Shown here: positions 48,902-56,748 of the stretch, one piece after another
Layout: each line of letters opens with the position of its first letter
How positions within the stretch are numbered: position 1 is the first letter of the stretch
Origin: Marmoricola sp. Leaf446
Lineage (GTDB): Bacteria; Actinomycetota; Actinomycetes; Propionibacteriales; Nocardioidaceae
Assembly (NCBI RefSeq): GCF_001424755.1
Contig: NZ_LMRF01000001.1
Span: forward strand, 770,169 to 834,168
Direction: 5' to 3'
Length of the DNA stretch: 64,000 bases
Position numbers and translations under genes: made by a program
The notes under the pieces: model-generated
The model's database searches: none
The model's input: only the letters and a program-made list of their open reading frames with translations
What the model was told of the DNA's origin: nothing

Positions 48902-49693
48902 GTGACCGACTTCGACTCCGACCACGAGCTCGCCGCCTGGGCCGCCACCTCCGCCGGGGAGCTCCTCCTCGACGTACGCCGCCAGGGCCTGGAGGGCCGC
49001 GAGCTCAAGGACGCCGGCGACATGGCCGCCCACGAGCACCTGATGAAGGTGCTCGCCGAGCACCGGCCCGACGACGCGATCCTCTCGGAGGAGTCGTGGC
49101 GCGGCACCGAGTCGACCCACGACCGCTCGATCACCGACCGGGTCTGGATCATCGACCCCCTCGACGGCACCCGTGAGTTCTCCGAGCCGCCCCGCGACGA
49201 CTGGGCCGTCCACGTCGCGCTGTGGGAGCGCGGCGCCGGCAACGGCGACGGGGGACTGGGCGAGCTGATCGCCGGCGCAGTCGCCCAGCCCGGCATCGGG
49301 CAGACGTTCAGCACGGGGGACCGGGTCGACGTACCCCCCCGCACCTCGGACCGCCCCCGCATCGTGGTCAGCCGCACCCGCCCCCCGGCCTTCGTCGAGG
49401 CGTTCGCCGCCGAGATCGACGCCGAGCTGGTCCCGATGGGCTCCGCGGGCGCCAAGGTGATGGCGGTCGTCCGCGACGTCGCCGACGCCTACATCCACGC
49501 CGGGGGACAGTACGAGTGGGACTCCGCCGCCCCCGTCGCCGTCGCCCGCGCCGCCGGCCTGTTCACCAGCCGCGTGGACGGTACGCCGCTGCGCTACAAC
49601 CAGGACGACGTCTCCCTGCCCGACCTCATCGTGTGCCGTCCGGAGCTGTCGGAGTCGATCCTGGAGTTCGTACACAAGCACCAAGCAGACTGA
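48902..49693 (+). CDS. cysQ: CysQ-like 3'(2'),5'-bisphosphate nucleotidase (inositol monophosphatase family)
   Basis: 263 residues. Metal motif 1 ILSEESW with DRVWIIDPLDGTREFSEPPRDDWAVHVAL (DPLDGT), and the C-terminal GQYEWDSAAPVAVARAAGL (WDxAAP) identify the lithium-sensitive phosphatase superfamily; the short form near pth in actinobacteria is the CysQ type acting on PAP. Last ordinary gene before the low-GC island. Confidence 0.9.
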   Translation: MTDFDSDHELAAWAATSAGELLLDVRRQGLEGRELKDAGDMAAHEHLMKVLAEHRPDDAILSEESWRGTESTHDRSITDRVWIIDPLDGTREFSEPPRDDWAVHVALWERGAGNGDGGLGELIAGAVAQPGIGQTFSTGDRVDVPPRTSDRPRIVVSRTRPPAFVEAFAAEIDAELVPMGSAGAKVMAVVRDVADAYIHAGGQYEWDSAAPVAVARAAGLFTSRVDGTPLRYNQDDVSLPDLIVCRPELSESILEFVHKHQAD

Positions 49694-49820
49694 CCGGCGG
49701 GTGTGTGTTCTGCCTACTCGCTCTTCGTGGACGAGTCGGGACTAATCAAGTGGTGCTTGATTTCCTGCTGGTCAGCCCGCAGGCAAGCGACAAGAACTCT
49801 GTATCGGCGTTCTGGTGTTC

Positions 49821-49826
49821 TAGGCT
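49821..49826 (+). promoter_or_regulatory. -10 box of the SIR2-NTPase gene, leaderless type
   Basis: TAGGCT 6 bases before the ATG, with no Shine-Dalgarno sequence. The same TAGGCT box precedes the semialdehyde dehydrogenase gene, so the foreign gene carries a host-compatible promoter. The 130 bases after cysQ are already AT-richer than the surroundings. Confidence 0.5.
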
Positions 49827-49832
49827 GATTGG

Positions 49833-52283
49833 ATGGACCTAACCTACCTAGTGGGCGCCTCGGCGGCAGACTCTCTCATCCGTGGGGTGACCGCTGGTCG
49901 GTATCACTTGCTCTTGGGTGCAGGCGCGAGTCTGGGCGGAAAAAGCAGAAGTGGTGTGGACCTCCCGGGCGGCGTGGCATTGGCTGCCGAACTAAAGCAG
50001 CAATTCGACCTGCCACTCGCTGACACGCATCTGCGGCGAGCTTTTAAGCTTGCGAGGAGCGAGCGGTCTAGGGCTGGCGAGGAGTTCGGTGATTACATCA
50101 ATTCCCGTTTTACGGGCGTCACGCCTCCAGACTGGATGAAAATCCTAGTTCAGTACCCGTGGCAGAGAATTTGGACGCTCAACATAGATGATGCTGTTGA
50201 GCGCGCTTATGACGCATGGAGCGCTGATGCGGTGGTCAGGGCGCGGGGGGTTTCTTGGAGTGAAAACTCGTCTTCTGCCACCAACGATAAAGAATGGGTG
50301 CACGTCGTGCATCTTCACGGGCGTGCATCGAAAGCTAGTCGAGACGGTGAACTCGTATTCAGTACAACCGATTACGCGAATGCCTATGGGGAAAAGGGTT
50401 ACTGGCACTCCCATTTTGCAGGTGAGTATGAATCCTCGCCAACCATTGCGGTGGGGGCATCTCTAGACGGGGAGTTCGATCTCGAAAATATCCTTGAGAG
50501 ACGCAAGTTAACCTTCGACCTTCCCTCCTTCATAATTGCGCCGGGCATCACGGATGACTTCGCGCGAGAGTACCGCTCGTACGATCTCACGCCGATTAAA
50601 GCGACTGCTACCGAGTTCTTCGAGGCTCTCCATCTCGCAACCACTCAGGTTCGGGGTCGTGCTGATGCCGCGTGGAGTCACCCGATGATGGGTGTTGCGT
50701 TCGAAAAAGCGTGGCAGCGTGTTGACGCCGCGAAGCCTGCCGCTGTCGACAGTCGTCACGATTACTATTCGGGCCACGCCCCCACGTGGTCTGACATTGA
50801 AAAAGGAATGCCTGCCACTCGGCATCGAGTCGATGGAGTTGTAAAAAGAATCGTGGCTCAACCGCGCGGCGATATGGGTGTCCATTTGTTGACGGGCGAG
50901 GCATGCTCAGGCAAGTCGAGTGCACTATTATTGGCGGCTCGCGAGTTACTAAACAGGGGTTTCGAACCCTTGCTTTTCGTTGGTAGCGCGGCTCCTGATG
51001 TTGAAGCGCTTGCGGCGTACTCGCGCGCAAACCCAAATGCAATATTCTTATTCGACGGCGCTGAGGATTTCGCGCGCGACATTGGGGAGCTTGCGCACCA
51101 CCACGGCGCTGACCACACGATTCGTGTGTTGATGGTCGACAGGTCACGAGCACTCGCCCATATGAAACGCAGTATCCCTGAACATTTCATGAGCCAAACG
51201 ATCCTGCATGCCGAACTTACTAACAAGGAGATTGCCGACCTGTACGATAGGTTAAAGCAGAAAAATCGACTCGGGCACCTAGCAACTGCTACTCAGCTGG
51301 AGTTTGCGAATCACTTCAAGGTGCATCAAGGGCGACTGTTTGACGGCATGGCCTCTGTCGAGAACGGGCGGGGGTTTATAGACCGGGTGGGTGATTCTTA
51401 CGATGAACTTCGTCGTAAGCCCGGGGTTGGACTCGTTCGTTTGGCGGCGCTGACCTCAATGTCTGGCTATGGGGTTCCCCTGACCGCACTTACCGCGGCA
51501 TCGGGTTTGCCCGCGGCCGAGATCAGTCGTCTTGTTCGGGAGACGAGGATCGGGGACTACGTAACCGTTGATAGTAGGGAGCTGCGTCTGAGATCCCGTC
51601 ATTTCGGTGAGACACTATGGAACGATTTCCTTCCGGTCCCCGAGAAGGCAGAAGCAGCTAAGCGACTGGTGCTTGCAGTTGCGCCGTTCGTGGACCCGTC
51701 TGCCATCTCGGACGACACGCTTTCCTACCGCATCGCGCGATCGGTGATGGATGAGGAATTTGTAAGGTCCGTTCATGGGGACAAGCAATCTGCGCTTCAC
51801 TGGTACGAAGATTTAGAGCGCGATTACGCGTGGAACGCTCGATTTTGGGAGCAACGGGCGCTTCTCGCTTCCAGTGCGGGGAGGCACGAGCAAGCTCTCA
51901 GCTGGGCCGTGACTGCTGTAGCGAAGTGGCGCGATTCGTTCTCGCTGAATACGGTCGGCGTAGTCTCAATGAGACGTGCGGTCGCAGAAGCTAGGCCTGG
52001 AAAGTGGCCGATCGACTCGTTCGGGGATGCAGAACAATATCTGCGGGAGTCGCGCGGTCGACGATCGAGTGGAACAGGGCGCGACAGGGCTGAATACCCC
52101 TACGTCAGTTTCTTTTCAGGAATACTGGATATTCTGCAGGTCACAGGGCGCGTTGAAGGTCGGGATCGCGACACAGTTCAGCGGAATATCATGGATTGGC
52201 AAGTGGCTGCGGAGGATATCAGGGGCGAAGCTCAGATAGAAATCGCCCGCGTCGTTTCGCGTGTCGTAGCCAGATGGACCTAA
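49833..52283 (+). CDS. SIR2-like NADase fused to a P-loop (STAND-like) NTPase; putative antiphage defence protein
   Basis: 816 residues. N-terminal SIR2 domain (about 20-270): NAD-binding HLLLGAGASLG (GAGAS at 29-33), TLNIDD (115-120, the usual TxNxD site), HLHG (160-163) and AVGASLDGEFDL (206-217). Then a P-loop ATPase: Walker A GEACSGKSS (355-363), Walker B AIFLFDGAED (403-412) and an arginine-containing VLMVDRS (432-438). Residues about 520-590 look like a winged helix and 650-720 like TPR/helical repeats with a WEQRALLASSAGRHEQAL motif. This effector-NTPase-sensor layout is that of STAND defence proteins such as Avs5-type SIR2-STAND, which deplete NAD when they sense phage. No partner gene adjoins. 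GC is about 50% against 70% nearby and codon use is foreign, indicating horizontal transfer. Exact family unassigned. Confidence 0.85.
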   Translation: MDLTYLVGASAADSLIRGVTAGRYHLLLGAGASLGGKSRSGVDLPGGVALAAELKQQFDLPLADTHLRRAFKLARSERSRAGEEFGDYINSRFTGVTPPDWMKILVQYPWQRIWTLNIDDAVERAYDAWSADAVVRARGVSWSENSSSATNDKEWVHVVHLHGRASKASRDGELVFSTTDYANAYGEKGYWHSHFAGEYESSPTIAVGASLDGEFDLENILERRKLTFDLPSFIIAPGITDDFAREYRSYDLTPIKATATEFFEALHLATTQVRGRADAAWSHPMMGVAFEKAWQRVDAAKPAAVDSRHDYYSGHAPTWSDIEKGMPATRHRVDGVVKRIVAQPRGDMGVHLLTGEACSGKSSALLLAARELLNRGFEPLLFVGSAAPDVEALAAYSRANPNAIFLFDGAEDFARDIGELAHHHGADHTIRVLMVDRSRALAHMKRSIPEHFMSQTILHAELTNKEIADLYDRLKQKNRLGHLATATQLEFANHFKVHQGRLFDGMASVENGRGFIDRVGDSYDELRRKPGVGLVRLAALTSMSGYGVPLTALTAASGLPAAEISRLVRETRIGDYVTVDSRELRLRSRHFGETLWNDFLPVPEKAEAAKRLVLAVAPFVDPSAISDDTLSYRIARSVMDEEFVRSVHGDKQSALHWYEDLERDYAWNARFWEQRALLASSAGRHEQALSWAVTAVAKWRDSFSLNTVGVVSMRRAVAEARPGKWPIDSFGDAEQYLRESRGRRSSGTGRDRAEYPYVSFFSGILDILQVTGRVEGRDRDTVQRNIMDWQVAAEDIRGEAQIEIARVVSRVVARWT

Positions 52284-52414
52284 GCGGAAAGTTCCTTTGT
52301 ACTGAGTAAAACTGACTTTTCCGCCCGCGAGGTCACCCCCCCTTCTGAATTGGGCCGTCTGGCACGCTCGTCATCGATGGACGCAAGCTGTAGCTCGGGT
52401 CTCGAAGAGACAAG

Positions 52415-52747
52415 GCGACGGAGATCGAGGTCGACGACAAGGTCGTGCGGGATCCGGGCCCCAATCGGGTCCACGTCCCGTTGCGGGGCGAGACTAAGAC
52501 GGGGCGGCTCGCGTATTACTTTCCCTGGGCCCTCTCCGTGGGCGACGGGATCACCACCGCGCTGCGGGGGCGGCCGTTCATGCTGCACCGGTCAGCGACG
52601 GGGGTGTCGGGGGAGAAGCGGCACCAGAAGCGGCTGCAGAAGGGGTGCCGTGGTGAATGGAGACGATGCTGGTTCACTTTGCGCGCTGGAACCGCACCGC
52701 TGGCGAGTTGTGCGTGACCTGGCTGCCGCAAGTGATCTGGGCAGTGC
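52415..52747 (+). pseudogene. Decayed 5' fragment of a LigD-type polymerase gene
   Basis: This stretch aligns without large gaps to 54496-54816, the first third of the intact gene further on: shared blocks include GCGACGGAGATCGAGG, GACGACAAGGTCGTGCGG and GGGGTGTCGGGGGAGAAG. It has many substitutions and a frameshift around 52648-52670, and stops at the point matching codon ~110. It lies between the SIR2 gene and the acyltransferase end. The 130 bases before it (52284-52414) hold a weak GCGGAAA/TTTTCCGC hairpin and nothing else recognisable. Confidence 0.8.
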
Positions 52748-52784
52748 CCCAGCCGCGCGAGCGGTGCCAACCGGTCTCACGCGG

Positions 52785-54410
52785 TCAGTTGCTCGTCTTC
52801 TTGGCTGGGGCATTCTTTGCGGTGCTCTTCTTGGCCGGAGCTTTCTTGGTGGCGGTCTTCCTGGGCGGCGCCTTCTTCGCGGCGGCCTTCTTCGCCGGCT
52901 TGTCCAACGCAGCACGTGTCGCCGCTGACCGACCCGATCGGGCCTTCTGGGTGGGCTTGTCGGACGCGTCAGACGAACCGGAGTCGTCGCCTCCGGACGG
53001 CAGCCCAAGGCCCTTCTCCAGCGCGGTCAGCGCCTCACCGGTGTAGACGGCGAGCCGCTGCAGGTGGGGCACCGCGTCCCGGTCGCCGATGAAGCCGAAG
53101 TTCATGGTGTCGGCGTACGTCTCCAGGGTGATGTTCAGCGCCATCCCGTGCGCCGGGATCGACACCGGATAGACGGCCTCCAGGCGCGAGCCGTGCAGCC
53201 AGAGCGTCTTCTTCGGGCCCGGCACGTTGGAGAGCACCAGGTTGAAGGTGTTCGGCAGCGGGTTCTTGACGCCCGCGATCGCGGCCGAGGTCTGGGCGAC
53301 GCTGGGCGCCAGAAGGTATCCGGAGTACGCCAGCGAGGGCAGCTGACCCAGCCCGGCCATCTGGTCCTTCGCCTTGGTCGTCGAGTCGATCACCGCCTCC
53401 AGCCGCTCCACCGGGTCCGCCACGTGGGTGCCCATGGAGGCCATCAGCACGGCGACCTTGTTGCCGCCGCCCTCGTCGCCGTCGTCGCGGATGTTCACCG
53501 GCACGAAGGCCACCAGGGGCTTCGTCGGCAGCTCGCCGAGCTCGTCGAGGTAGGCGCGGAGCCCGCCGCCGCAGACCGCCATCACGACGTCGTTGAGGGT
53601 GCCGCCCGACGCCTTGGCGACGGCCTTGAAGCGGGAGGTGTCGAACTGCTGGGTGGCGAAGCGACGGGTCCGGCTGGTGCGCTGGTTGAAGATCGAGTCG
53701 GGCGCGCTCCAGCCGCCCTTGAGGTTCTTGTGCTCCTCCCCGCGGCTGGTCTCGAGCTTGATGACCGCCTTGGCCACGCCGGCCGCGGAACCCGCCGCGC
53801 CGAGCGCACCCTTGGCCACCCCGGTCGCCGTACCGGTCACGGCGCGGACCAGCGACGCGGACTCCTTCGGCGGCTTCGAGCGCTTCGGCGGGTCGAGGCT
53901 GAAGAAGAACTTGCCCTTGCTGTCCGGGTCCTCCGAGAGCGAGCGGCCCAGCATCTTCACCGCGCTGTAGCCGTCCACCAGGGCGTGGTGCACCTTCGTG
54001 TACAGCGCGAACCGACCGCCCTCGAGGCCCTCGATGACGTGCAGCTCCCACGGCGGCCGGGTGAAGTCGAGCTGGTGGCTGTGCAGCCGCGAGACCAGGA
54101 TGCCGAGCTCGCGCTCGTCGCCCGGGCTGGCCAACGCGGAGCGGCGTACGTGGAAGTCGAAGTCGAAGTTCTCGTCCTCGACCCACGCCTGTCGGGGGTG
54201 GCGCAGCAGGAACGGGTGCGTCAGCTTCTGGTTCCACGGCGGCAGCACCGGCTGGTGGCGCGCCTCCTCCAGGATGTCGCGCAGGTACGTCGGTCCCGCG
54301 TCGGCCGGCGGCGTGAACGGCATCAACGACGCGACGTGCATCATCGTCTCCGGCGTCTCGATCCACAGGAACATCGCGTCCTGCGGGGGAACCCTGCGCT
54401 TCTTGGCCAT
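52785..54410 (-). CDS. WS/DGAT-family acyltransferase with a lysine/alanine-rich C-terminal tail
   Basis: 541 residues. Condensation-fold N-terminus (PPQDAMFLWIETPETMMHVASLMPF), catalytic HHALVDGYSAVKML (HHxxxDG), and the second-half motifs GGTLNDVVMAVCGGGLRAYL, PVNIRDD and LVLSNVPGPK. Makes wax esters or triacylglycerols from acyl-CoA. The last 70 residues, after GLPSGGDDSG, are unlike the family: repeated KKAPAKK/KKAPPRK units resembling histone H1, so the protein may bind nucleic acid or membranes electrostatically. Divergent from the LigD-like gene with 73 bases between. Confidence 0.9.
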   Translation of the reverse strand: MAKKRRVPPQDAMFLWIETPETMMHVASLMPFTPPADAGPTYLRDILEEARHQPVLPPWNQKLTHPFLLRHPRQAWVEDENFDFDFHVRRSALASPGDERELGILVSRLHSHQLDFTRPPWELHVIEGLEGGRFALYTKVHHALVDGYSAVKMLGRSLSEDPDSKGKFFFSLDPPKRSKPPKESASLVRAVTGTATGVAKGALGAAGSAAGVAKAVIKLETSRGEEHKNLKGGWSAPDSIFNQRTSRTRRFATQQFDTSRFKAVAKASGGTLNDVVMAVCGGGLRAYLDELGELPTKPLVAFVPVNIRDDGDEGGGNKVAVLMASMGTHVADPVERLEAVIDSTTKAKDQMAGLGQLPSLAYSGYLLAPSVAQTSAAIAGVKNPLPNTFNLVLSNVPGPKKTLWLHGSRLEAVYPVSIPAHGMALNITLETYADTMNFGFIGDRDAVPHLQRLAVYTGEALTALEKGLGLPSGGDDSGSSDASDKPTQKARSGRSAATRAALDKPAKKAAAKKAPPRKTATKKAPAKKSTAKNAPAKKTSN

Positions 54411-54471
54411 GGGGGCGATCCTGCACCACCCGCCCGGGGCCGTGAGCCGAGTTCACCAAGGGGCGGACCAC

Positions 54472-54477
54472 TAGGTT
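54472..54477 (+). promoter_or_regulatory. -10 box of the LigD-like polymerase gene, leaderless type
   Basis: TAGGTT 6 bases before the ATG. Confidence 0.55.
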
Positions 54478-54483
54478 GGCCCC

Positions 54484-55437
54484 ATGCCCTCCCCAGCGAC
54501 GGAGATCGAGGTTGACGACAAGGTCGTGCGGGTGTCGAACCCCGACCGCGTCTACTTCCCGGCGCGGGGCCAGACCAAGATGGACCTGGTCGAGTACTAC
54601 CTCTCCGTGGGCGACGGCATCGTCAACGCGCTGCGGGAGCGGCCCTGCATGCTGCACCGGTTCCCGACCGGGGTGTCGGGGGAGAAGGTGCACCAGAAGC
54701 GGCTGCCCAAGGGCGCGCCGCCGTGGATGGAGACGGTGCGGGTGCACTTCCCGCGCTGGAACCGCACGGCCGACGAGCTGTGCGTGACCGAGCTGGCGCA
54801 GGTGATCTGGGCGGTGCAGATGAGCACCGTGGAGTTCCACCCCTGGAACAGTCGCCGCGCCGACGTCGAGAAGCCCGACGAGTGGCGCATCGACCTCGAC
54901 CCCGGGCCGGACTGCCCGTGGGAGACGGTGCAGCGGGTCGCCCACGTCGCCCACGAGGTGCTCGACGACCTCGGCGCTGTCGGCTTCCCCAAGACCAGCG
55001 GCGGCAACGGGATGCACGTCTACGTCCGGATCGCGCCCGACCACGGCTTCGGTGACGTACGCCGCGCCGCGCTGGCCTTTGCCCGCGAGGTCGAGCGCCG
55101 CTCCGACGAGGTCACCACCGCCTGGTGGCGCAAGGACCGCGACCCGGCCGACCTGTTCGTCGACTACAACCAGAACGCGCGCGACCACACCATCGCCGCG
55201 GCGTACTCCGTGCGCGGCAACCCCATCGGCACCGTCTCCGCCCCCATCGGCTGGGAGGAGGTCGACGAGGTCCACCCCGACGACTTCACCATCGCCACGA
55301 TGCCGGCGCGGTACGCCGAGCTCGGCGACCTGCACGCCGACATCGACAGCCACGTCTTCGACATCGCGCCGCTGCTGGAGTGGGCCGAGCGCGACGAGGA
55401 GGCCGGGGCCGCCGCACCGCCCGAGCCGGAGGAGTAG
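54484..55437 (+). CDS. Stand-alone LigD-type archaeo-eukaryotic primase/polymerase domain protein
   Basis: 317 residues corresponding to the PolDom of LigD. NPDRVYFPARGQTKMDLVEYYLSVG, RPCMLHRFPTGVSGEKVHQKRLPKG, FHPWNSRRADVEKPDEWRIDLDPGP (the DxD catalytic pair) and SGGNGMHVYVRIAP are LigD-polymerase motifs; a third acidic residue is in FVDYNQNARDHTIAAAYSVRG. Ligase and nuclease domains are absent and no Ku gene is present in the window. Such orphans support NHEJ-like or gap-filling repair. The ending is acidic/Pro-rich. Confidence 0.92.
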   Translation: MPSPATEIEVDDKVVRVSNPDRVYFPARGQTKMDLVEYYLSVGDGIVNALRERPCMLHRFPTGVSGEKVHQKRLPKGAPPWMETVRVHFPRWNRTADELCVTELAQVIWAVQMSTVEFHPWNSRRADVEKPDEWRIDLDPGPDCPWETVQRVAHVAHEVLDDLGAVGFPKTSGGNGMHVYVRIAPDHGFGDVRRAALAFAREVERRSDEVTTAWWRKDRDPADLFVDYNQNARDHTIAAAYSVRGNPIGTVSAPIGWEEVDEVHPDDFTIATMPARYAELGDLHADIDSHVFDIAPLLEWAERDEEAGAAAPPEPEE

Positions 55438-55538
55438 GACTGTCGGCTTCCCGCCGTGGGAACCCCTCCAAAACCGCATGAATGCGGTCGCAGTGGACGA
55501 CGATGAGGAACTCATCCGCTACTGACAGGGGGACGGCG

Positions 55539-55940
55539 ATGACTGCCGTGGTGTCGAAGTTCTTGCTCGCTCTGGCCACCGTCGTGACGCTGCTGGTGGT
55601 CGCACCGCCGTCGGCCAACGCCGCGACGTGCCCGGCCTGGACCGTGATGAAGCGGACGTCGACGTCCCTGACGGCCACGCTGCCCAACGGGTCCACGACC
55701 CGCCGCACCTGGACGCTGACGGTGCGCAAGAAGGGCTCGAGCTACGTCGCCTGCTTCGGCAACAAGAGCGAGTCGGGCTACGCCAAGATCCAGTGGCGTC
55801 CGGGTCGCGCCGGCGTCCCCGACGACACCTTCTGGTATACCGACAACATGGCCGTGGTCCAGGGTCCGCCGGCCTACGTCCGGGGGATCGGCAAGTACCG
55901 CGGCCAGGTGAAGTACTCCGCGTGGCTCAAGGTCCGCTGA
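55539..55940 (+). CDS. Small secreted protein of unknown function
   Basis: 133 residues with a classical signal peptide (SKFLLALATVVTLLVVAPPSANA, cut before ATCPAW). The mature part is about 105 residues, Trp/Lys/Arg-rich (TTRRTWTLTVRKKGSSYVACFGNKSESGYAKIQWRPG), with two cysteines that could pair. CAGGGGGAC precedes the ATG. Family not recognised; size and charge are consistent with a beta-rich extracellular domain. Confidence 0.65.
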   Translation: MTAVVSKFLLALATVVTLLVVAPPSANAATCPAWTVMKRTSTSLTATLPNGSTTRRTWTLTVRKKGSSYVACFGNKSESGYAKIQWRPGRAGVPDDTFWYTDNMAVVQGPPAYVRGIGKYRGQVKYSAWLKVR

Positions 55941-55947
55941 CGCAGGC

Positions 55948-56709
55948 TCAGACCACGTCGACCCGGGCCAGGCGGAAGCCCACCGACCGCGCGAAGTGGC
56001 GCAGGCCGCCGGGCATGCGCAGCGGGTTGCCCGACGCGCAGAGGTAGGCAACGCCGAGCCGACGCGCCTCGTCGGCCACGACCTCGCTCATCAGGTAGCG
56101 CGCGTTGCTGACCTCCTCGCGGACCTGCAGTCCGCGGAAGTAGGCCAGCATCGCGCAGTCACGGTCGACGGCCAGCACGGCCAGCAGCAGCGGGTTGCCG
56201 TCGAGGTGGGCGACGTACCACGGGTCGAGCTCGAGGAGCGGCGTGAGGTCGGGGGACTCGCTGCGGTAGTTCTCGTCGGGGTGCACCTGCTCCTGCCGCA
56301 CCGCGGCGGCGAGCAGGAGGCGCTTCTCCTCGGGGTCCGTCACCCGTCGCCACCCGACGCCCTGGCGCTCGGCCCGCCGGGCCTTCTTGCGGCTGGTGCG
56401 GTTGGGCTCGCCGACAGGGGCGTCGAGGCCGGCCGCCGGGTGGTCGACGAGCTGTCGGACGAGCACCACCTGCTGGAGCGGCGTCCGCACGCCCCACCGC
56501 GAGCGGCCGAGGTGGCCCGCTATGAACGCCGCCGCGGCGCCGGCGTCCGGCCGGTAGGCGACGCTGGGCAGACCACGGATCAGGCGCAGCACCCGGGCGA
56601 GCACCGCCGGCTGGCGGTGGAACCAGAACTGGGTGCGGCCGTGCTCGTGGAGGAGCTCGGCCAGCTCGCTCTCGATGGCGGTCGGACCCACGCCGATCCC
56701 CCCGATCAT
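55948..56709 (-). CDS. Hypothetical protein, member 1 of a tandem paralogous pair
   Basis: 253 residues. Shares with its upstream neighbour the blocks SRWGVRTPLQQVVLV, TSRKKARRAERQGVGWRRV, YRSESPDLTPLLELD, LLAVLAVDRDCAMLAYFRGLQ, NARYLMSEVVADEARRLGVAYLC and MPGGLRHFARSVGFRLARV. The second half looks GNAT-like (a beta strand, then the GFRL end), and the middle is strongly basic. Function unknown. Start could also be a GTG 18 bases downstream (VGPTAIESEL), which has GGGGGGAT upstream. Confidence 0.65.
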   Translation of the reverse strand: MIGGIGVGPTAIESELAELLHEHGRTQFWFHRQPAVLARVLRLIRGLPSVAYRPDAGAAAAFIAGHLGRSRWGVRTPLQQVVLVRQLVDHPAAGLDAPVGEPNRTSRKKARRAERQGVGWRRVTDPEEKRLLLAAAVRQEQVHPDENYRSESPDLTPLLELDPWYVAHLDGNPLLLAVLAVDRDCAMLAYFRGLQVREEVSNARYLMSEVVADEARRLGVAYLCASGNPLRMPGGLRHFARSVGFRLARVDVV

Positions 56710-56748
56710 CGCCCGTCAGTGCACAACCGCACCAGTCTAGGCGTCCGA

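Noticed and set aside
49694-52784. Prophage or integrative element around the SIR2 gene
   Set aside because: No integrase, transposase, att-like repeats or phage genes; a single foreign gene is all that is seen.
54484-55437. Part of an NHEJ operon with Ku
   Set aside because: Neither Ku nor an ATP-dependent ligase is encoded within the window.
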